Shown here: piece after piece, positions 44,407 through 54,318 of the stretch
Position numbering within the stretch: the first letter of the stretch is position 1
Layout of the letters: each line of letters opens with the position of its first letter
Assembly: GCF_015354735.1 (NCBI RefSeq)
Contig: NZ_JACEFJ010000001.1
Span: 372,001-436,000, forward strand
DNA length: 64,000 nt
Direction of reading: 5' to 3'
From: Pararhodonellum marinum
Lineage (GTDB): Bacteria; Bacteroidota; Bacteroidia; Cytophagales; Cyclobacteriaceae
Translations under genes and position numbers: made by a program
Notes under the pieces: model-generated
The model's input: the letters and a program-made list of their open reading frames with translations, nothing else
What the model was told of the DNA's origin: nothing
The model's database searches: none

Positions 44407-45795
44407 ATGAACAAATACCAGGATCTGATCCAACAGACGTTTGATTTTCCGACCAAAGAATTTCATGTCGAAAAGAATGAGCTGTTTTTTAACGGGGTGA
44501 ATCTAATGGAGATCATCAAGACTTATGGCACACCGCTAAAGCTGACCTATCTACCCAAAATTTCGGAAAGCATCCAAAATGCCAAGACTTATTTCAACAA
44601 TGCGATGCAGACCCATGATTACAAGGGCAAGTATACCTATTGCTATTGTACCAAGTCCTCCCATTTCAGCTTTGTCTTGGATGAAGCATTGAAAAATGAC
44701 ATCCATATTGAGACCTCTTCCACCTTTGACATTCCTCTGGTGAGAAGCTTGTATGAAAAAGGTAAAATCAGCAAAGAAACCTACATCGTCTGCAATGGTT
44801 TCAAACGGGAACTCTACAAACGCTACATTACAGAACTGCTCAATGACGGATTTGTCAATTGCATTCCGATTTTGGACAACCTGGCCGAAATCGATTATTA
44901 CCTAGAGCATGTCAAGGTGCCCTTTCAGGTAGGCATCAGGATCGCGGCAGACGAAGAGCCCAAGTTTGGTTTTTATACCTCAAGACTGGGCGTGCGGTAC
45001 AATGACATCATCAAGCTTTATGAAGAAAAAATCAAAGGCAACCCCAAGGTGAGCCTAAAAATGCTGCATTTTTTTATCAATTCAGGCATTAGAGATACGG
45101 CATATTATTGGTCAGAACTGACCCGATTTATCCAAAAGTATGTGGACCTGAAAAAAGTCTGTCCCGAATTGGATACCATGGATATCGGCGGTGGTTGGCC
45201 CATCAAGACCAATGTATTCTTCGATTATGACTATCAGTACATGGCGGATCAGATCGTGAAGAACATCAAATGGATGTGTGCCAAGAACCATACCGATGAG
45301 CCCCATATCTTTACCGAATTTGGCAGTTATACCGTAGGTGAAAGCGGTGCGGTCCTTTATTCCATTTTGGACGAGAAATTGCAGAATGATAAAGAACTAT
45401 GGTACATGATAGATGGGAGTTTTATCACCCAATTGCCCGACAGCTGGGGTCTGAATCAAAAGTATATCATGCTGGCAATCAACCGCTGGGATGAAGAATA
45501 CCATAACATATCGCTGGGAGGGCTTACCTGTGACAGCATGGATTATTACAATTCTGAAGCCCATCAATTCAACATCTATCTCCCCAAAATTGAAAAAGGG
45601 CGTACCCAATATGTGGGATTTTTCCACACTGGAGCCTATCAGGAGTCGCTAGGGGGCTATGGAGGCATTCAGCACTGTCTGATCCCTGCACCCAAACATG
45701 TCATCATAGACCGGGAAACCGACGGCTCGATCAAGCACTGGCTCTTTGCACCGGAGCAAAGCAGTGAAAGTATGATGAAGACTTTGGGGTATTGA
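44407..45795 (+). CDS. speA: Arginine decarboxylase (alanine racemase-fold, PLP)
   Basis: The 462-residue protein belongs to the fold-III PLP decarboxylases. It shows YTYCYCTKSSHFSFVLDEAL with the PLP lysine in the first barrel strand, MDIGGGWPIKTN for the phosphate-binding Gly loop, and DSMDYYN as the C-terminal active-site segment. Its length and wording match the Bacteroidota enzymes annotated as arginine decarboxylase, which make agmatine for polyamines. Carboxynorspermidine or diaminopimelate decarboxylase are alternatives. It is separated from the riboswitch gene by a terminator. Confidence 0.82.
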   Translation: MNKYQDLIQQTFDFPTKEFHVEKNELFFNGVNLMEIIKTYGTPLKLTYLPKISESIQNAKTYFNNAMQTHDYKGKYTYCYCTKSSHFSFVLDEALKNDIHIETSSTFDIPLVRSLYEKGKISKETYIVCNGFKRELYKRYITELLNDGFVNCIPILDNLAEIDYYLEHVKVPFQVGIRIAADEEPKFGFYTSRLGVRYNDIIKLYEEKIKGNPKVSLKMLHFFINSGIRDTAYYWSELTRFIQKYVDLKKVCPELDTMDIGGGWPIKTNVFFDYDYQYMADQIVKNIKWMCAKNHTDEPHIFTEFGSYTVGESGAVLYSILDEKLQNDKELWYMIDGSFITQLPDSWGLNQKYIMLAINRWDEEYHNISLGGLTCDSMDYYNSEAHQFNIYLPKIEKGRTQYVGFFHTGAYQESLGGYGGIQHCLIPAPKHVIIDRETDGSIKHWLFAPEQSSESMMKTLGY

Positions 45796-45876
45796 AAATT
45801 TGATACTTTATATATATCAATCAATAGATTTACTTTAATGTGAACAGTATTCTTTTGTAAAATTAATTTGCTTAAG

Positions 45877-46548
45877 GTGAAAAATTATTTTCTAACAATA
45901 TTTTCATTCCTGATTATTGTACAAAATGCTTTTTCTCAAACGGATACATTAACTGTAAAGGATGAAATAAAAGTAAAGAATTGGAATAATCTTCCTTACT
46001 TTATGGATGACCTGATGTTAATAGTGGGGTTAAATAGGGGAGGAATTCATTTCAGCAATGAATTTAAAGACCTTAGTTTTGCATCAGGCTACCAAATTGG
46101 TGTTGAAGGATTTCTACCACTGGGAAATATTACATTTTTTGATTACGGGATTCATTTCTCAAATAGAAATTTTATTCATAATCCACAAGATATATTGTTT
46201 GAAAGTTATTTCTTGGATTTACCCATTTACGTTTCTTTTAGTTTACCTGAGTTAAGGTCTATTGATTTGAGGCTTTTATTGGGTGCACAATTTAGTTCCC
46301 GGCTTGGAACAAGACAATCTAAACCTTATGTTCTCAATGATCCTGAAATGTTCTATTACATTCCCTCTCAGTTTAAAAATTTTGATTTTGGAATGACCTT
46401 CGGTTTGAGTGGAGAAGTTGGGGATTTTTATGGTAGGCTCCGAGGATATGTAGGTGCTAACAATTTTTACAGTCAAGAGCAGGGTGCTTACAGTGCATTT
46501 TCCATAGAAATGGGTTATTTTATATTTAGAAGATATAGAAAATATTGA
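45877..46548 (+). CDS. PorT-like outer membrane beta-barrel protein
   Basis: The product, about 223 residues, has a signal peptide (ending NAFSQ) and repeated alternating strands ending with aromatic residues (GGIHFSNEF, FDYGIHFSNRNF, GYFIFRRYRKY). This is the pattern of a small outer-membrane barrel of the PorT type. The start is ambiguous: a GTG at 45877 gives V-K-N-Y-F-L-T-I, while a TTG at 45868 would add three residues. The 663-aa gene starts 3 bp after its stop, so it is the first gene of the module. Confidence 0.65.
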   Translation: MKNYFLTIFSFLIIVQNAFSQTDTLTVKDEIKVKNWNNLPYFMDDLMLIVGLNRGGIHFSNEFKDLSFASGYQIGVEGFLPLGNITFFDYGIHFSNRNFIHNPQDILFESYFLDLPIYVSFSLPELRSIDLRLLLGAQFSSRLGTRQSKPYVLNDPEMFYYIPSQFKNFDFGMTFGLSGEVGDFYGRLRGYVGANNFYSQEQGAYSAFSIEMGYFIFRRYRKY

Positions 46549-46551
46549 ACA

Positions 46552-48543
46552 ATGAAATTTTGGTTTTCCATATGGGGATTAATTATCACAAGTACTGCTG
46601 TTCTTGGCCAAGCTACAGAAGTATACCAAGGAAGTACCGTGTATTTGGGAAAATATATAGGTGACGAACACTATGAATTTGTTTTTGATGATACCGTTAA
46701 AATAAAAAATGGCTTTTACACTTTTGAATCTAGATTAATCACAGAGGCATTTACAGGTGAAATAAACCAACTGAGCGTAGATGGCCGTTTCAGAAACGGT
46801 AAATTCGATGGCGTTTGGGATTATAAGCTGCTGGAACTTCAACTGGAAATTGAAAAATTGAATTTATTGAGAAATGTAACTCTTTCTTACGAAATCAATG
46901 GTTTTGAAAGTTCCACCAAGTTCAATTTTAACGAAGGTTTAGCGAATGGTTTATGGTTCGTTGAAAATAGGAAAATAGAAAGCAATAGAAGGTTAAATGA
47001 ACAAAGAGAATGCTTTCTTTCTTTTGATCAGGGTCTTGCTGTCGGAAATTTTGGTTTTGATAGTTTTTCAGGCACAGGCAAGGTTACTGGAGATTTGAAT
47101 GAGGAAGGATTTTTAGAGGGGCAGATTACCTTCGAATATATCGAGGATGGCCATGCAATTAAAGAAATCAGAGAATATAGCGATGGGTTTTTGCTGAAAA
47201 TCATTAAGTATTCCCAAGAGGACAATGTGTTGCTTGAAGAGCTGATTTATGATGATGTGATGGATCAGTTGGAAAAGAAAAACGGAAAATTTGAGGGTAT
47301 TGACTTTACAATTAGTGAGGAGGGGTTTGGCATACTGTTTCAAAATGGATACAATGAAGAAGACCCAAAATTGACTACACAAAAAAACGGGAATTCGATT
47401 TTGTTTGATTTGATCAGCAGATTTGAGCGGTATTCGGATAGAACCGATACCTTAGAGAGTAAACCACCCATCTACAACTTTACCAGAAGGTTCAAATTCG
47501 TCTATCCAGAAACTGACGATAGTCTGACCAATGTATTGCAGCCGGTCTTGAATTCCATGGTAGAGGAATACAATGATTTTTTATCCAATCCAAGGATCAT
47601 ACTGAACAGGCAAAGGATAGATTCCTTGGATTACATTTTCGGTTTTATCGACCAATCCAGAAGAAATGTAGATAGGCTGATCGACGTGGTGGATTTGATG
47701 AAGGAGGGCTATTTTGATTTTCTTTACAGACCGAATTATTTTCCAAATGGGATCCCCGGTTTAAATAGGCAGAGAAACTTTATCTATGAAAGCAATGGAG
47801 GAGAAGTTGAAGCACCTTTTGACATAGGTGTCTTTATAGATTCTCCTGATGCCTTATTGGAACAGATGGTGGTCTACACCAAAACCCTTCAGGCTAAAAC
47901 TGACGACATGTTGTCCTACCTCAGTAAAGAAATCAGAATATTTGACCAACAGGCTACCATTGATACCTTGGATTTACAAATTGTTCAAAAGAAAGCCAAA
48001 ACAGATGCACTTTACTCTTATTTCAGTATCATTCCTGAGGGAAAAAAAATTGAGGACATGCCTTTGGATTATCGATTGTATAGGATCATCACCAATAATC
48101 TGATTCAGGATCTACAGGCTGAATATTTGGATGAGGAAAATTTTGACACTAAAGTCAGCTTAGGCGAAGAGATAGTATGTGTATTGGAGTTTTTTGAGGA
48201 CAATTTGAACAATATCAAAGAAATTGAAAATATGCCGGATGAACTGGATAGAAAATTCACGAGGTATAGTCCCAACCCTTTCTTTGAACGGGATATAGAA
48301 ACTAAAATTCTTCCAGCTATTTACCAAAAGGGTGCCGTAAGATTGTATGAACATTATTTGGATAGAATGTTCGGATCCAGAAGCTGCGAGGAAATAAAAA
48401 GAAGATTTAATAGGTTTGGAATTTTGAATTCGAGATTGTTAGATCTTTCTTCAAGAAGTGATGAACAAGAAGTTCAACGGCTCGATCGGGCCTTAAGAAG
48501 AGAAAATGTCCCAACTAGAATTGCAAGATTATTGAACCTGTAA
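46552..48543 (+). CDS. Exported MORN-like/helical protein, module 1 (663 aa)
   Basis: The protein has a signal peptide (residues 1-20, AVLGQ) and a beta-rich first third with MORN-like repeats (GRFRNGKFDGVWDYK, FNEGLANGLWFVENRK, LNEEGFLEGQITFEY). The rest is a long helical, charged region (LIDVVDLMKEGYF, KKAKTDALYSYF, EEIKRRFNRFG). It ends in RLDRALRRENVPTRIARLLNL-type wording. The 649-aa protein at 49610 is a paralogue with the same layout. It should be periplasmic or surface-exposed. Partner genes are the barrels on both sides (3 and 2 bp away). The function is unknown. Confidence 0.75.
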   Translation: MKFWFSIWGLIITSTAVLGQATEVYQGSTVYLGKYIGDEHYEFVFDDTVKIKNGFYTFESRLITEAFTGEINQLSVDGRFRNGKFDGVWDYKLLELQLEIEKLNLLRNVTLSYEINGFESSTKFNFNEGLANGLWFVENRKIESNRRLNEQRECFLSFDQGLAVGNFGFDSFSGTGKVTGDLNEEGFLEGQITFEYIEDGHAIKEIREYSDGFLLKIIKYSQEDNVLLEELIYDDVMDQLEKKNGKFEGIDFTISEEGFGILFQNGYNEEDPKLTTQKNGNSILFDLISRFERYSDRTDTLESKPPIYNFTRRFKFVYPETDDSLTNVLQPVLNSMVEEYNDFLSNPRIILNRQRIDSLDYIFGFIDQSRRNVDRLIDVVDLMKEGYFDFLYRPNYFPNGIPGLNRQRNFIYESNGGEVEAPFDIGVFIDSPDALLEQMVVYTKTLQAKTDDMLSYLSKEIRIFDQQATIDTLDLQIVQKKAKTDALYSYFSIIPEGKKIEDMPLDYRLYRIITNNLIQDLQAEYLDEENFDTKVSLGEEIVCVLEFFEDNLNNIKEIENMPDELDRKFTRYSPNPFFERDIETKILPAIYQKGAVRLYEHYLDRMFGSRSCEEIKRRFNRFGILNSRLLDLSSRSDEQEVQRLDRALRRENVPTRIARLLNL

Positions 48544-48545
48544 AC

Positions 48546-49349
48546 ATGAAAGCATTCATTTTCATTTTTATTTTGTCAAGCATAATGATTTGTTGTTTTG
48601 AAGAACTCCATGCTCAAAGTGATAGGGAGTTTTTGGATAACCGTATCATGTATACCAAATACTATATTTCCGATTTTTTCAATGATACGACCAAATGGGC
48701 ATGGGAAGCAGATGTTGTGTATCGAAGACAGAGTCAATTGGGAGAAAATGATATTTGGGATGCACCATTAAGAGTGAGTATCAGACCATGGATTGCTTAT
48801 CAGTTTACCAAATTAACAAGGGTAAGTTTGAATCCGATAGGGGTGTTTTATTCGGCACCCAGATATCCCTTGGAAACAGATCTCGATCGGCCATTTGAAA
48901 GAGAGGTAAGAACTACGCTCCAAATCAATAATTATGTCTATTATGGCAGAGTTAATTTTACGCACAGGCTTAGGTTTGAATCCCGATGGAGGGGCATCGA
49001 CAATGAAAATGGTCCCAACCATAATTTTCGTTTTAGGTACAGGATCAGAACTCGGATACCTATTAATACAGACTATTTTTACACCAATAATACCTATTAC
49101 ATCTCTCAATATTCTGAAGCCCATATTGAGTTTGGTAGAGATTATGGAACCAATTATTTTTCCCAAAACAGAAATTATATCGGATTAGGTTACCGGTTCT
49201 GGGAATGGACAAGGATTGAATTGGGTTACATTGTCCAATTCAATACCAGAGGCAACAACAGGGAAATAGATTTATCCCGAGGGCCAATGTTCTATTTGTT
49301 TATGGATATTTTAAGTCGGAACAAAAGAAGGTATAATTATAGTTTTTAA
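48546..49349 (+). CDS. DUF2490-like outer membrane barrel, module 1
   Basis: The 267-residue protein has a signal peptide (residues 1-23, LHAQ) and a mature part of alternating aromatic strands: WAWEADVVYRRQS, PWIAYQFTKLTRVSL, RTTLQINNYVYYGRV and THRLRFESRWRG. This fits the DUF2490 outer-membrane barrel family. It follows the 663-aa gene by 2 bp and ends the first module. A paralogue lies at 51573. Confidence 0.7.
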   Translation: MKAFIFIFILSSIMICCFEELHAQSDREFLDNRIMYTKYYISDFFNDTTKWAWEADVVYRRQSQLGENDIWDAPLRVSIRPWIAYQFTKLTRVSLNPIGVFYSAPRYPLETDLDRPFEREVRTTLQINNYVYYGRVNFTHRLRFESRWRGIDNENGPNHNFRFRYRIRTRIPINTDYFYTNNTYYISQYSEAHIEFGRDYGTNYFSQNRNYIGLGYRFWEWTRIELGYIVQFNTRGNNREIDLSRGPMFYLFMDILSRNKRRYNYSF

Positions 49350-49562
49350 TTTAAAACACAAAGGTTAATTTGTAAAATAAAATGCCTTATCCTCCTTCAT
49401 AAATAACATTATAAAATTATACTATAGTATTATTAGTTTAATTAATTCAATTTTTTTGGGATTATTCTTTTAAAACGTTTATTTAATTTAAATTTTTCTA
49501 AGAAAATTAAGTCATTTTTTCAAAAAAGCGGGATTAGTGGTGTCAAAACCAATAAGTAATTT

Positions 49563-49570
49563 TAAATTTG
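49563..49570 (+). promoter_or_regulatory. -7 promoter element of module 2
   Basis: TAAATTTG matches TAnnTTTG and lies 39 bp before the 649-aa gene in a 260-bp AT-rich gap between the two modules. No clear -33 TTG was seen. Confidence 0.55.
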
Positions 49571-49609
49571 CTTTATCTATAAAATCTCCTAAAAATTTTC
49601 TGCTTAAGT

Positions 49610-51559
49610 ATGAAAAAATTATACTTTGTAATTGTTTTTTTTCTCCCATTAGTATGTATTAGCCAAACAACATATAAGGGAAAATACGTGTTCAATGGGG
49701 AAGAGGGGGATGCTGAATTTCAGTTTAGAAGAGGACAGGATGACAAATTGATTAAAGATGGATTTTTTGAATTTTTTAGAAAGTATGTTGATTCGGTAGA
49801 CCAAACCACCATCTACAGAACTGAGATCAAGGGTAGGTATTCCAATGACATTAAAACAGGCAGATGGGTATATGATGTCGAAAAACATAAAGTTTTTTTG
49901 GAAGATGTAGTCGATTTTGAAGTGGTCACTGATTTGGAAAGTGAAGAAGCCAACCTGACGGCACATTATGAACGAGGATTGCCGCACGGATTATGGGATT
50001 ACAAAGAAAATGTATTTACTAGGAAAAGGCTTGAGGCAAAAGCTAGTGCAACAGAGGTTCAGTTCGACGAGGGGAAAATCATAGGCAAATTCCAGTACAA
50101 AACCTATGAAGAGGCCAACACCCATTACATCATAGGAGAGGTGGATGAGGACGGGATCATGGTAGGGGAATGGACTTTCGTGTATGAAAAGGATGATAAA
50201 CTAATCAGTGAGGTTCGGAACTATGAAATGGGTTACCTTTTGGGATTGGTGAAAAGAGACCTTGGCAATGGCGATTTGATTGAGGAGTTGGTTTATTTTC
50301 CAACGATAGATAAGTTGAACTTGATCAACAACAACCAAAATGAAGGTTTTGAGGTTGCTGACAAGACCTTCAGTTTTGTTTTCAATGATGGGTTCAAACA
50401 AAGCTTTCAAGAATACCAAGCCCAAGTGGACGGTAATGAAATGATGGTCGAATTCACCAAAAAAATCCTCCGATTTGAAAATGATTACATCAATTCCGAT
50501 GGAGAAATTATCAAATATCCTTTCAATACCAAAAGGTTTAAACATGACCTCACCAAAGAAGAAGAAAGAATAGTTGCTGAACTTCCTGATTTCTTCGGGG
50601 AACTTGAAGATAAAGTAGAGTTTTATGCCACAAAAAATGCGCTGTACCTAAACCGCGGCAAAACTGATTCTTTGGCTTTTGCCTATCAGTTTTTTCAGTA
50701 CTATGATGAAAAACTCGACCAATTGGAGGAGTTGTTGGATATTTTCAAAACAGGAGAAGCAGAATACATCGATACAGAATACTATATCAGAGAAGGTCTG
50801 GAATTCATCACACCTACCGATGCCATACAATATGAGTATGGTGGGGAGGAGTTGGAAAGAATTCTAACCTATGAAATGGGTGACGAAAAAGGACTCTTTG
50901 AAATAGTGTATGCTTATCTTCAGATGAACAAGGCCTATGTCGATCAAATAGGAACCTACGTGGAATCTCAGGTTTCTTTGATAGAACAGGATGAACAATT
51001 GCAGGAACTTGAAGCCGGAATTGCCGGCAAAAAAGCCAGTGTTGATTCCTTGTACGTAAATTATCAATCCAATAGGACAGAGGAAGTGGCGATGATGAGG
51101 AGCCTTTACCAAAATATCCTTAACAATGAATTTAATCGATTGAGTGAAAACTATGCGCAAAAAGAAGGGTATGCTGATAGGTTACCTGCTGCTGAAAAGA
51201 TGTTGGATTTGCTCAATGAGATGGAAAGATTACATGAAAGAATAGGTGCCATTTATCCAAACAATGAAGATCTGGATGATTTATATCAAGAAGAGACCTT
51301 TAATCCATTCACTTATACCCGTTACGATCAGAGGACCAAAGAACGGATTTATATTAATGGAGCTGAAGTATTATTTGGCTACTATGTAGATCAATTGAGA
51401 AATGAAAACGACTATACCCAAATCAAAGAATGGGTTAGGAAACTTGAAAAACTGGATGAAAGGATGATCGAATTAAGAACAGAAGATACAAGACGTTTAG
51501 AAAGAAGGCTTAGAGGAAGGGTTTCTCCGGATAAGGTAGAGTCGCTTTTTGATTTGTAA
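49610..51559 (+). CDS. Exported MORN-like/helical protein, module 2 (649 aa)
   Basis: This is a paralogue of the 663-aa protein. It has a signal peptide (residues 1-19, CISQ), MORN-like beta segments (GRYSNDIKTGRWVYD, YERGLPHGLWDYKE, VDEDGIMVGEWTFVYE), then a helical half with KKASVDSLYVNY, matching KKAKTDALYSYF in the first copy. Its C-terminus, RLERRLRGRVSPDKVESLFDL-like, also matches. The next gene starts 13 bp after its stop. It should work in the envelope with its neighbouring barrels. The function is unknown. Confidence 0.75.
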   Translation: MKKLYFVIVFFLPLVCISQTTYKGKYVFNGEEGDAEFQFRRGQDDKLIKDGFFEFFRKYVDSVDQTTIYRTEIKGRYSNDIKTGRWVYDVEKHKVFLEDVVDFEVVTDLESEEANLTAHYERGLPHGLWDYKENVFTRKRLEAKASATEVQFDEGKIIGKFQYKTYEEANTHYIIGEVDEDGIMVGEWTFVYEKDDKLISEVRNYEMGYLLGLVKRDLGNGDLIEELVYFPTIDKLNLINNNQNEGFEVADKTFSFVFNDGFKQSFQEYQAQVDGNEMMVEFTKKILRFENDYINSDGEIIKYPFNTKRFKHDLTKEEERIVAELPDFFGELEDKVEFYATKNALYLNRGKTDSLAFAYQFFQYYDEKLDQLEELLDIFKTGEAEYIDTEYYIREGLEFITPTDAIQYEYGGEELERILTYEMGDEKGLFEIVYAYLQMNKAYVDQIGTYVESQVSLIEQDEQLQELEAGIAGKKASVDSLYVNYQSNRTEEVAMMRSLYQNILNNEFNRLSENYAQKEGYADRLPAAEKMLDLLNEMERLHERIGAIYPNNEDLDDLYQEETFNPFTYTRYDQRTKERIYINGAEVLFGYYVDQLRNENDYTQIKEWVRKLEKLDERMIELRTEDTRRLERRLRGRVSPDKVESLFDL

Positions 51560-51572
51560 AGTATTTAGATTT

Positions 51573-52403
51573 ATGAATTTGTGTAAATTAATAAAAAGAG
51601 CAGGTATATTACTGTTCTTTTTCATAGTATCGATTTGGAACGCAATGGCTCAAGAAGAACCCTTTATTCCGACTGAAAGAACTAACCTTGCCCCAACTAC
51701 AGAATCCTGGAATGGTCTTTATCTAAAATTAAGACTTTCAGACAGGGTATTCTGGTACCAGGAGAATCATTACAGGAGGAGAAATGGAATAAATAACCGG
51801 AGTGATTTCGTCGGAAGAATGAGTCAGATTTACAATCGATTTGGATTTACCTTTCTTTTCACGGACCAATTTGAGGTAACTGTAGGACCTACCTTGGTTT
51901 GGAATTTTACTCCAAATCCTGACAACCCTGATTATGTTAATTCAACTCTGGAACCTAGGATATGGCACCAATGGCTTTTGACTCAAGGTATTGGAAGTGT
52001 CAAAATACTCCATCAGTTCAGGTTTGAGCACAGATGGAAAAGAGACAATTTAATTGGTGCGGAATACCTATATACTGATCGTTATCGGTATAAAATCACT
52101 GCATACATCCCTATCAACAAGCCTAGGATGGAAAACAAAACCTTTTTCCTGGCCCCATCCAATGAGATATTTTTTGAAACCGGAAAACACATCGTAAATA
52201 TTCTGGAGGAAAACAGGGTATATACAGCCATAGGTTATACGTACAATAACTTTATGTTTTTTGGCGGGCATATGTGGACTTATGGCCCAACTGCTATACC
52301 CGGCACTTATAGAAACAGACACATCATCAGACTCAATGTGATGTACACCATTGATTTCAGAAACAAGCGTTTGCCGGTTACAAGAAGTTTACCATCCCTA
52401 TAA
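51573..52403 (+). CDS. DUF2490-like outer membrane barrel, module 2
   Basis: The product, about 276 residues, has a signal peptide (ending NAMAQ) and a barrel with NGLYLKLRLSDRVFWYQENHY, FGFTFLFTDQFEVTVG, HQFRFEHRWKRDN and HIIRLNVMYTIDFRNK. It resembles the 267-residue barrel of module 1. ATG 51573 is used because the frame starts earlier only with TTG at 51549, which would overlap the 649-aa gene. Confidence 0.7.
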   Translation: MNLCKLIKRAGILLFFFIVSIWNAMAQEEPFIPTERTNLAPTTESWNGLYLKLRLSDRVFWYQENHYRRRNGINNRSDFVGRMSQIYNRFGFTFLFTDQFEVTVGPTLVWNFTPNPDNPDYVNSTLEPRIWHQWLLTQGIGSVKILHQFRFEHRWKRDNLIGAEYLYTDRYRYKITAYIPINKPRMENKTFFLAPSNEIFFETGKHIVNILEENRVYTAIGYTYNNFMFFGGHMWTYGPTAIPGTYRNRHIIRLNVMYTIDFRNKRLPVTRSLPSL

Positions 52404-52413
52404 ACTGAAGAAA

Positions 52414-52902
52414 ATGAAAACCAAAAATTTAAAACTAGTTTCCATACTTTTCATGATGTTCTTGGGCTTTAACGCTGCTCAAGCCCAGTACCAGGGTCAG
52501 TTTAGGTTACAATACGCTGCTGAATTTACAACAGTGAATAATGTTTTGTTTGGCAATAACCTGACAGGAGAATATTTTCCGCTTGATAAAATCTCTTTCT
52601 CTCCCAATTTCTCCATATACACACCTGCCACCGGCAAAGCCAGTATGCTGCACCTTGATGCCAAGTACTATTTCACTGAGGAAAATATTCAATGGTATGG
52701 TTTGGTTGGTTATGGATATTTCCGAAGAAGGTTTGAGTTCAATCCGGAGAATCCACTGCTAAGAGTAAGTTCTGTGAATGTGGGTACCGGGGTCATCATC
52801 CGCTTGATTGATGAATTGGGATTGAACCCTGAATTCAAATTTCAACCCCAAAACAACGGTGAGTTTTTGATTAAAATTGGCCTGCTTTACTTTATCAATT
52901 AA
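52414..52902 (+). CDS. Small outer membrane beta-barrel protein
   Basis: The 162-residue protein has a signal peptide (ending AAQAQ) and a compact set of strands (GQFRLQYAAEFTT, KISFSPNFSIYTP, WYGLVGYGYFRRRFEF, FLIKIGLLYFIN). It is 10 bp downstream of the DUF2490 gene and closes the second module. It mirrors the PorT-like gene that opens the first one. The function is unknown. Confidence 0.7.
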   Translation: MKTKNLKLVSILFMMFLGFNAAQAQYQGQFRLQYAAEFTTVNNVLFGNNLTGEYFPLDKISFSPNFSIYTPATGKASMLHLDAKYYFTEENIQWYGLVGYGYFRRRFEFNPENPLLRVSSVNVGTGVIIRLIDELGLNPEFKFQPQNNGEFLIKIGLLYFIN

Positions 52903-52918
52903 TAACAATTGAAGTCGG

Positions 52919-54037
52919 TCAATATTGGAAATACCTACCTTTCAAATGATCCAAGGAATTACCTGATAAATCAAAATATTCTCCCATACAATCCGCGGTC
53001 ATGCAGCTATGTATGGGTAAAATTCCAAGCACATCTCCCACCTTGACTTTTTTCATCAATTCATCATTGGCCTTGATGATGCCATGTTCTTGGGATATGC
53101 TTTTCAGAAAAGAGGGATCCCCTGCTATTTCCCATCCTTTTTCGGCCAAATGGACCACTTCTCCATAACACCTCCCCCCATCGGGACCTATCAGCACGTC
53201 TTTGGAGAGATGCACCCCACCGCCATGAACCAGGATTTCTCCCCTTTCCTTCTGTATGTCTACCACCGGCACGGCCAAGGCAATGGCAATGTCCTTTTTC
53301 CGGCAGCTTCCGATGCGTGCTTGAGTGAGGTCATAAAACATAAAATTCCCGGGCCCGATTTCATCAATATCCCCGAATTCATCAAACATGGAGCAAGTTG
53401 GCGTATCGCCGGTCCTTGTGATCAATTCCGGAAATTCTGTCCGGTATTTGTCTTTGAGCATTTGTAAAGCAGCTTTGTTTTGCTCATGAATGACTCGTAA
53501 GCCTTCTACAGCTGCATGGTAACTGTGACCGGCATGGATATAAAAACCTCTGAATCTGAGTTTGTCGGATGAATTTGCTAGGCGTAGCATGGCTTCAATT
53601 TTCCCAAAATCCGAAACCTTGACTCCTGTACGTCCATATCCTGCATCTATTTCTATGAAAAAAGATATTGGGTACTCCAGCTTTTCTACCAGCATCAAGG
53701 TAGTTTCCTCATTGACCAATTGGATGGATAGGGGCTGTTTTTTAGCCAGTTCATGTAGAGAAGGAATTTCCAAAGGATTGAAAGGAAAAGCGATATGGAT
53801 CTTTTCCCAACCTTTTTCTGCAAAGTAAGCCGCCATTTTCAAAGAAGAAACCGTAATTTCCTTTACCCCATAATCTTTGACCCATTCCCCTATTTGGATG
53901 GATTGGGGGGTCTTGAAGTGAGGGACCAGCCTTAGGCCGTTTCTTTTGGCTTTGTCCGCCATTCTTTTCAGATTGGCCCTGCAGATTTGTTCATCGATCA
54001 ATAAGGTGGGGCTGGTGATGGGAAAAGGCAGGTTCAT
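52919..54037 (-). CDS. D-threonine aldolase-family PLP enzyme
   Basis: The 372-residue protein has an alanine racemase-type barrel with the PLP lysine K42 in PHFKTPQSI, GYGRTGVKV, FYIHAGHSYH and TRTGDTPTC, and a C-terminal metal site in LPIHSCMTADCMG. These are typical of D-threonine aldolase and D-serine dehydratase-like enzymes, which split or deaminate D-amino acids with help from a divalent metal. The exact substrate is uncertain. It is convergent with the outer-membrane module, 16 bp between stops. Confidence 0.82.
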   Translation of the reverse strand: MNLPFPITSPTLLIDEQICRANLKRMADKAKRNGLRLVPHFKTPQSIQIGEWVKDYGVKEITVSSLKMAAYFAEKGWEKIHIAFPFNPLEIPSLHELAKKQPLSIQLVNEETTLMLVEKLEYPISFFIEIDAGYGRTGVKVSDFGKIEAMLRLANSSDKLRFRGFYIHAGHSYHAAVEGLRVIHEQNKAALQMLKDKYRTEFPELITRTGDTPTCSMFDEFGDIDEIGPGNFMFYDLTQARIGSCRKKDIAIALAVPVVDIQKERGEILVHGGGVHLSKDVLIGPDGGRCYGEVVHLAEKGWEIAGDPSFLKSISQEHGIIKANDELMKKVKVGDVLGILPIHSCMTADCMGEYFDLSGNSLDHLKGRYFQY

Positions 54038-54318
54038 GGTTTTGAGGGCAATAATTAGTTGTCATTTTTATTTTAAGCTCAATTTAAAAAGGAAAATGTA
54101 TTTAAAGTGAGCGAGGGTAAATTTTTGGTGTTTAAGGGAAAGAAACCCGGTTAAGTTAATTGTTTTTTTCTTTTGGCACTTGATTTTAATTTGTGGGCTC
54201 AAACAGCATCCTTCCTGAAGGATTTCTCCATTTGGGTCTCTTTCAAAATTTTATCTACCTCCTTTCGATTTTTTAGTATATTTCAGTTTAATTGATCAAA
54301 CCTAAAATACCTAACAGA

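Noticed and set aside
45796-45876. Promoter for the first envelope module
   Set aside because: TATTCTTTTG near 45848 has the wrong internal spacing for a TAnnTTTG box, so no promoter was called.
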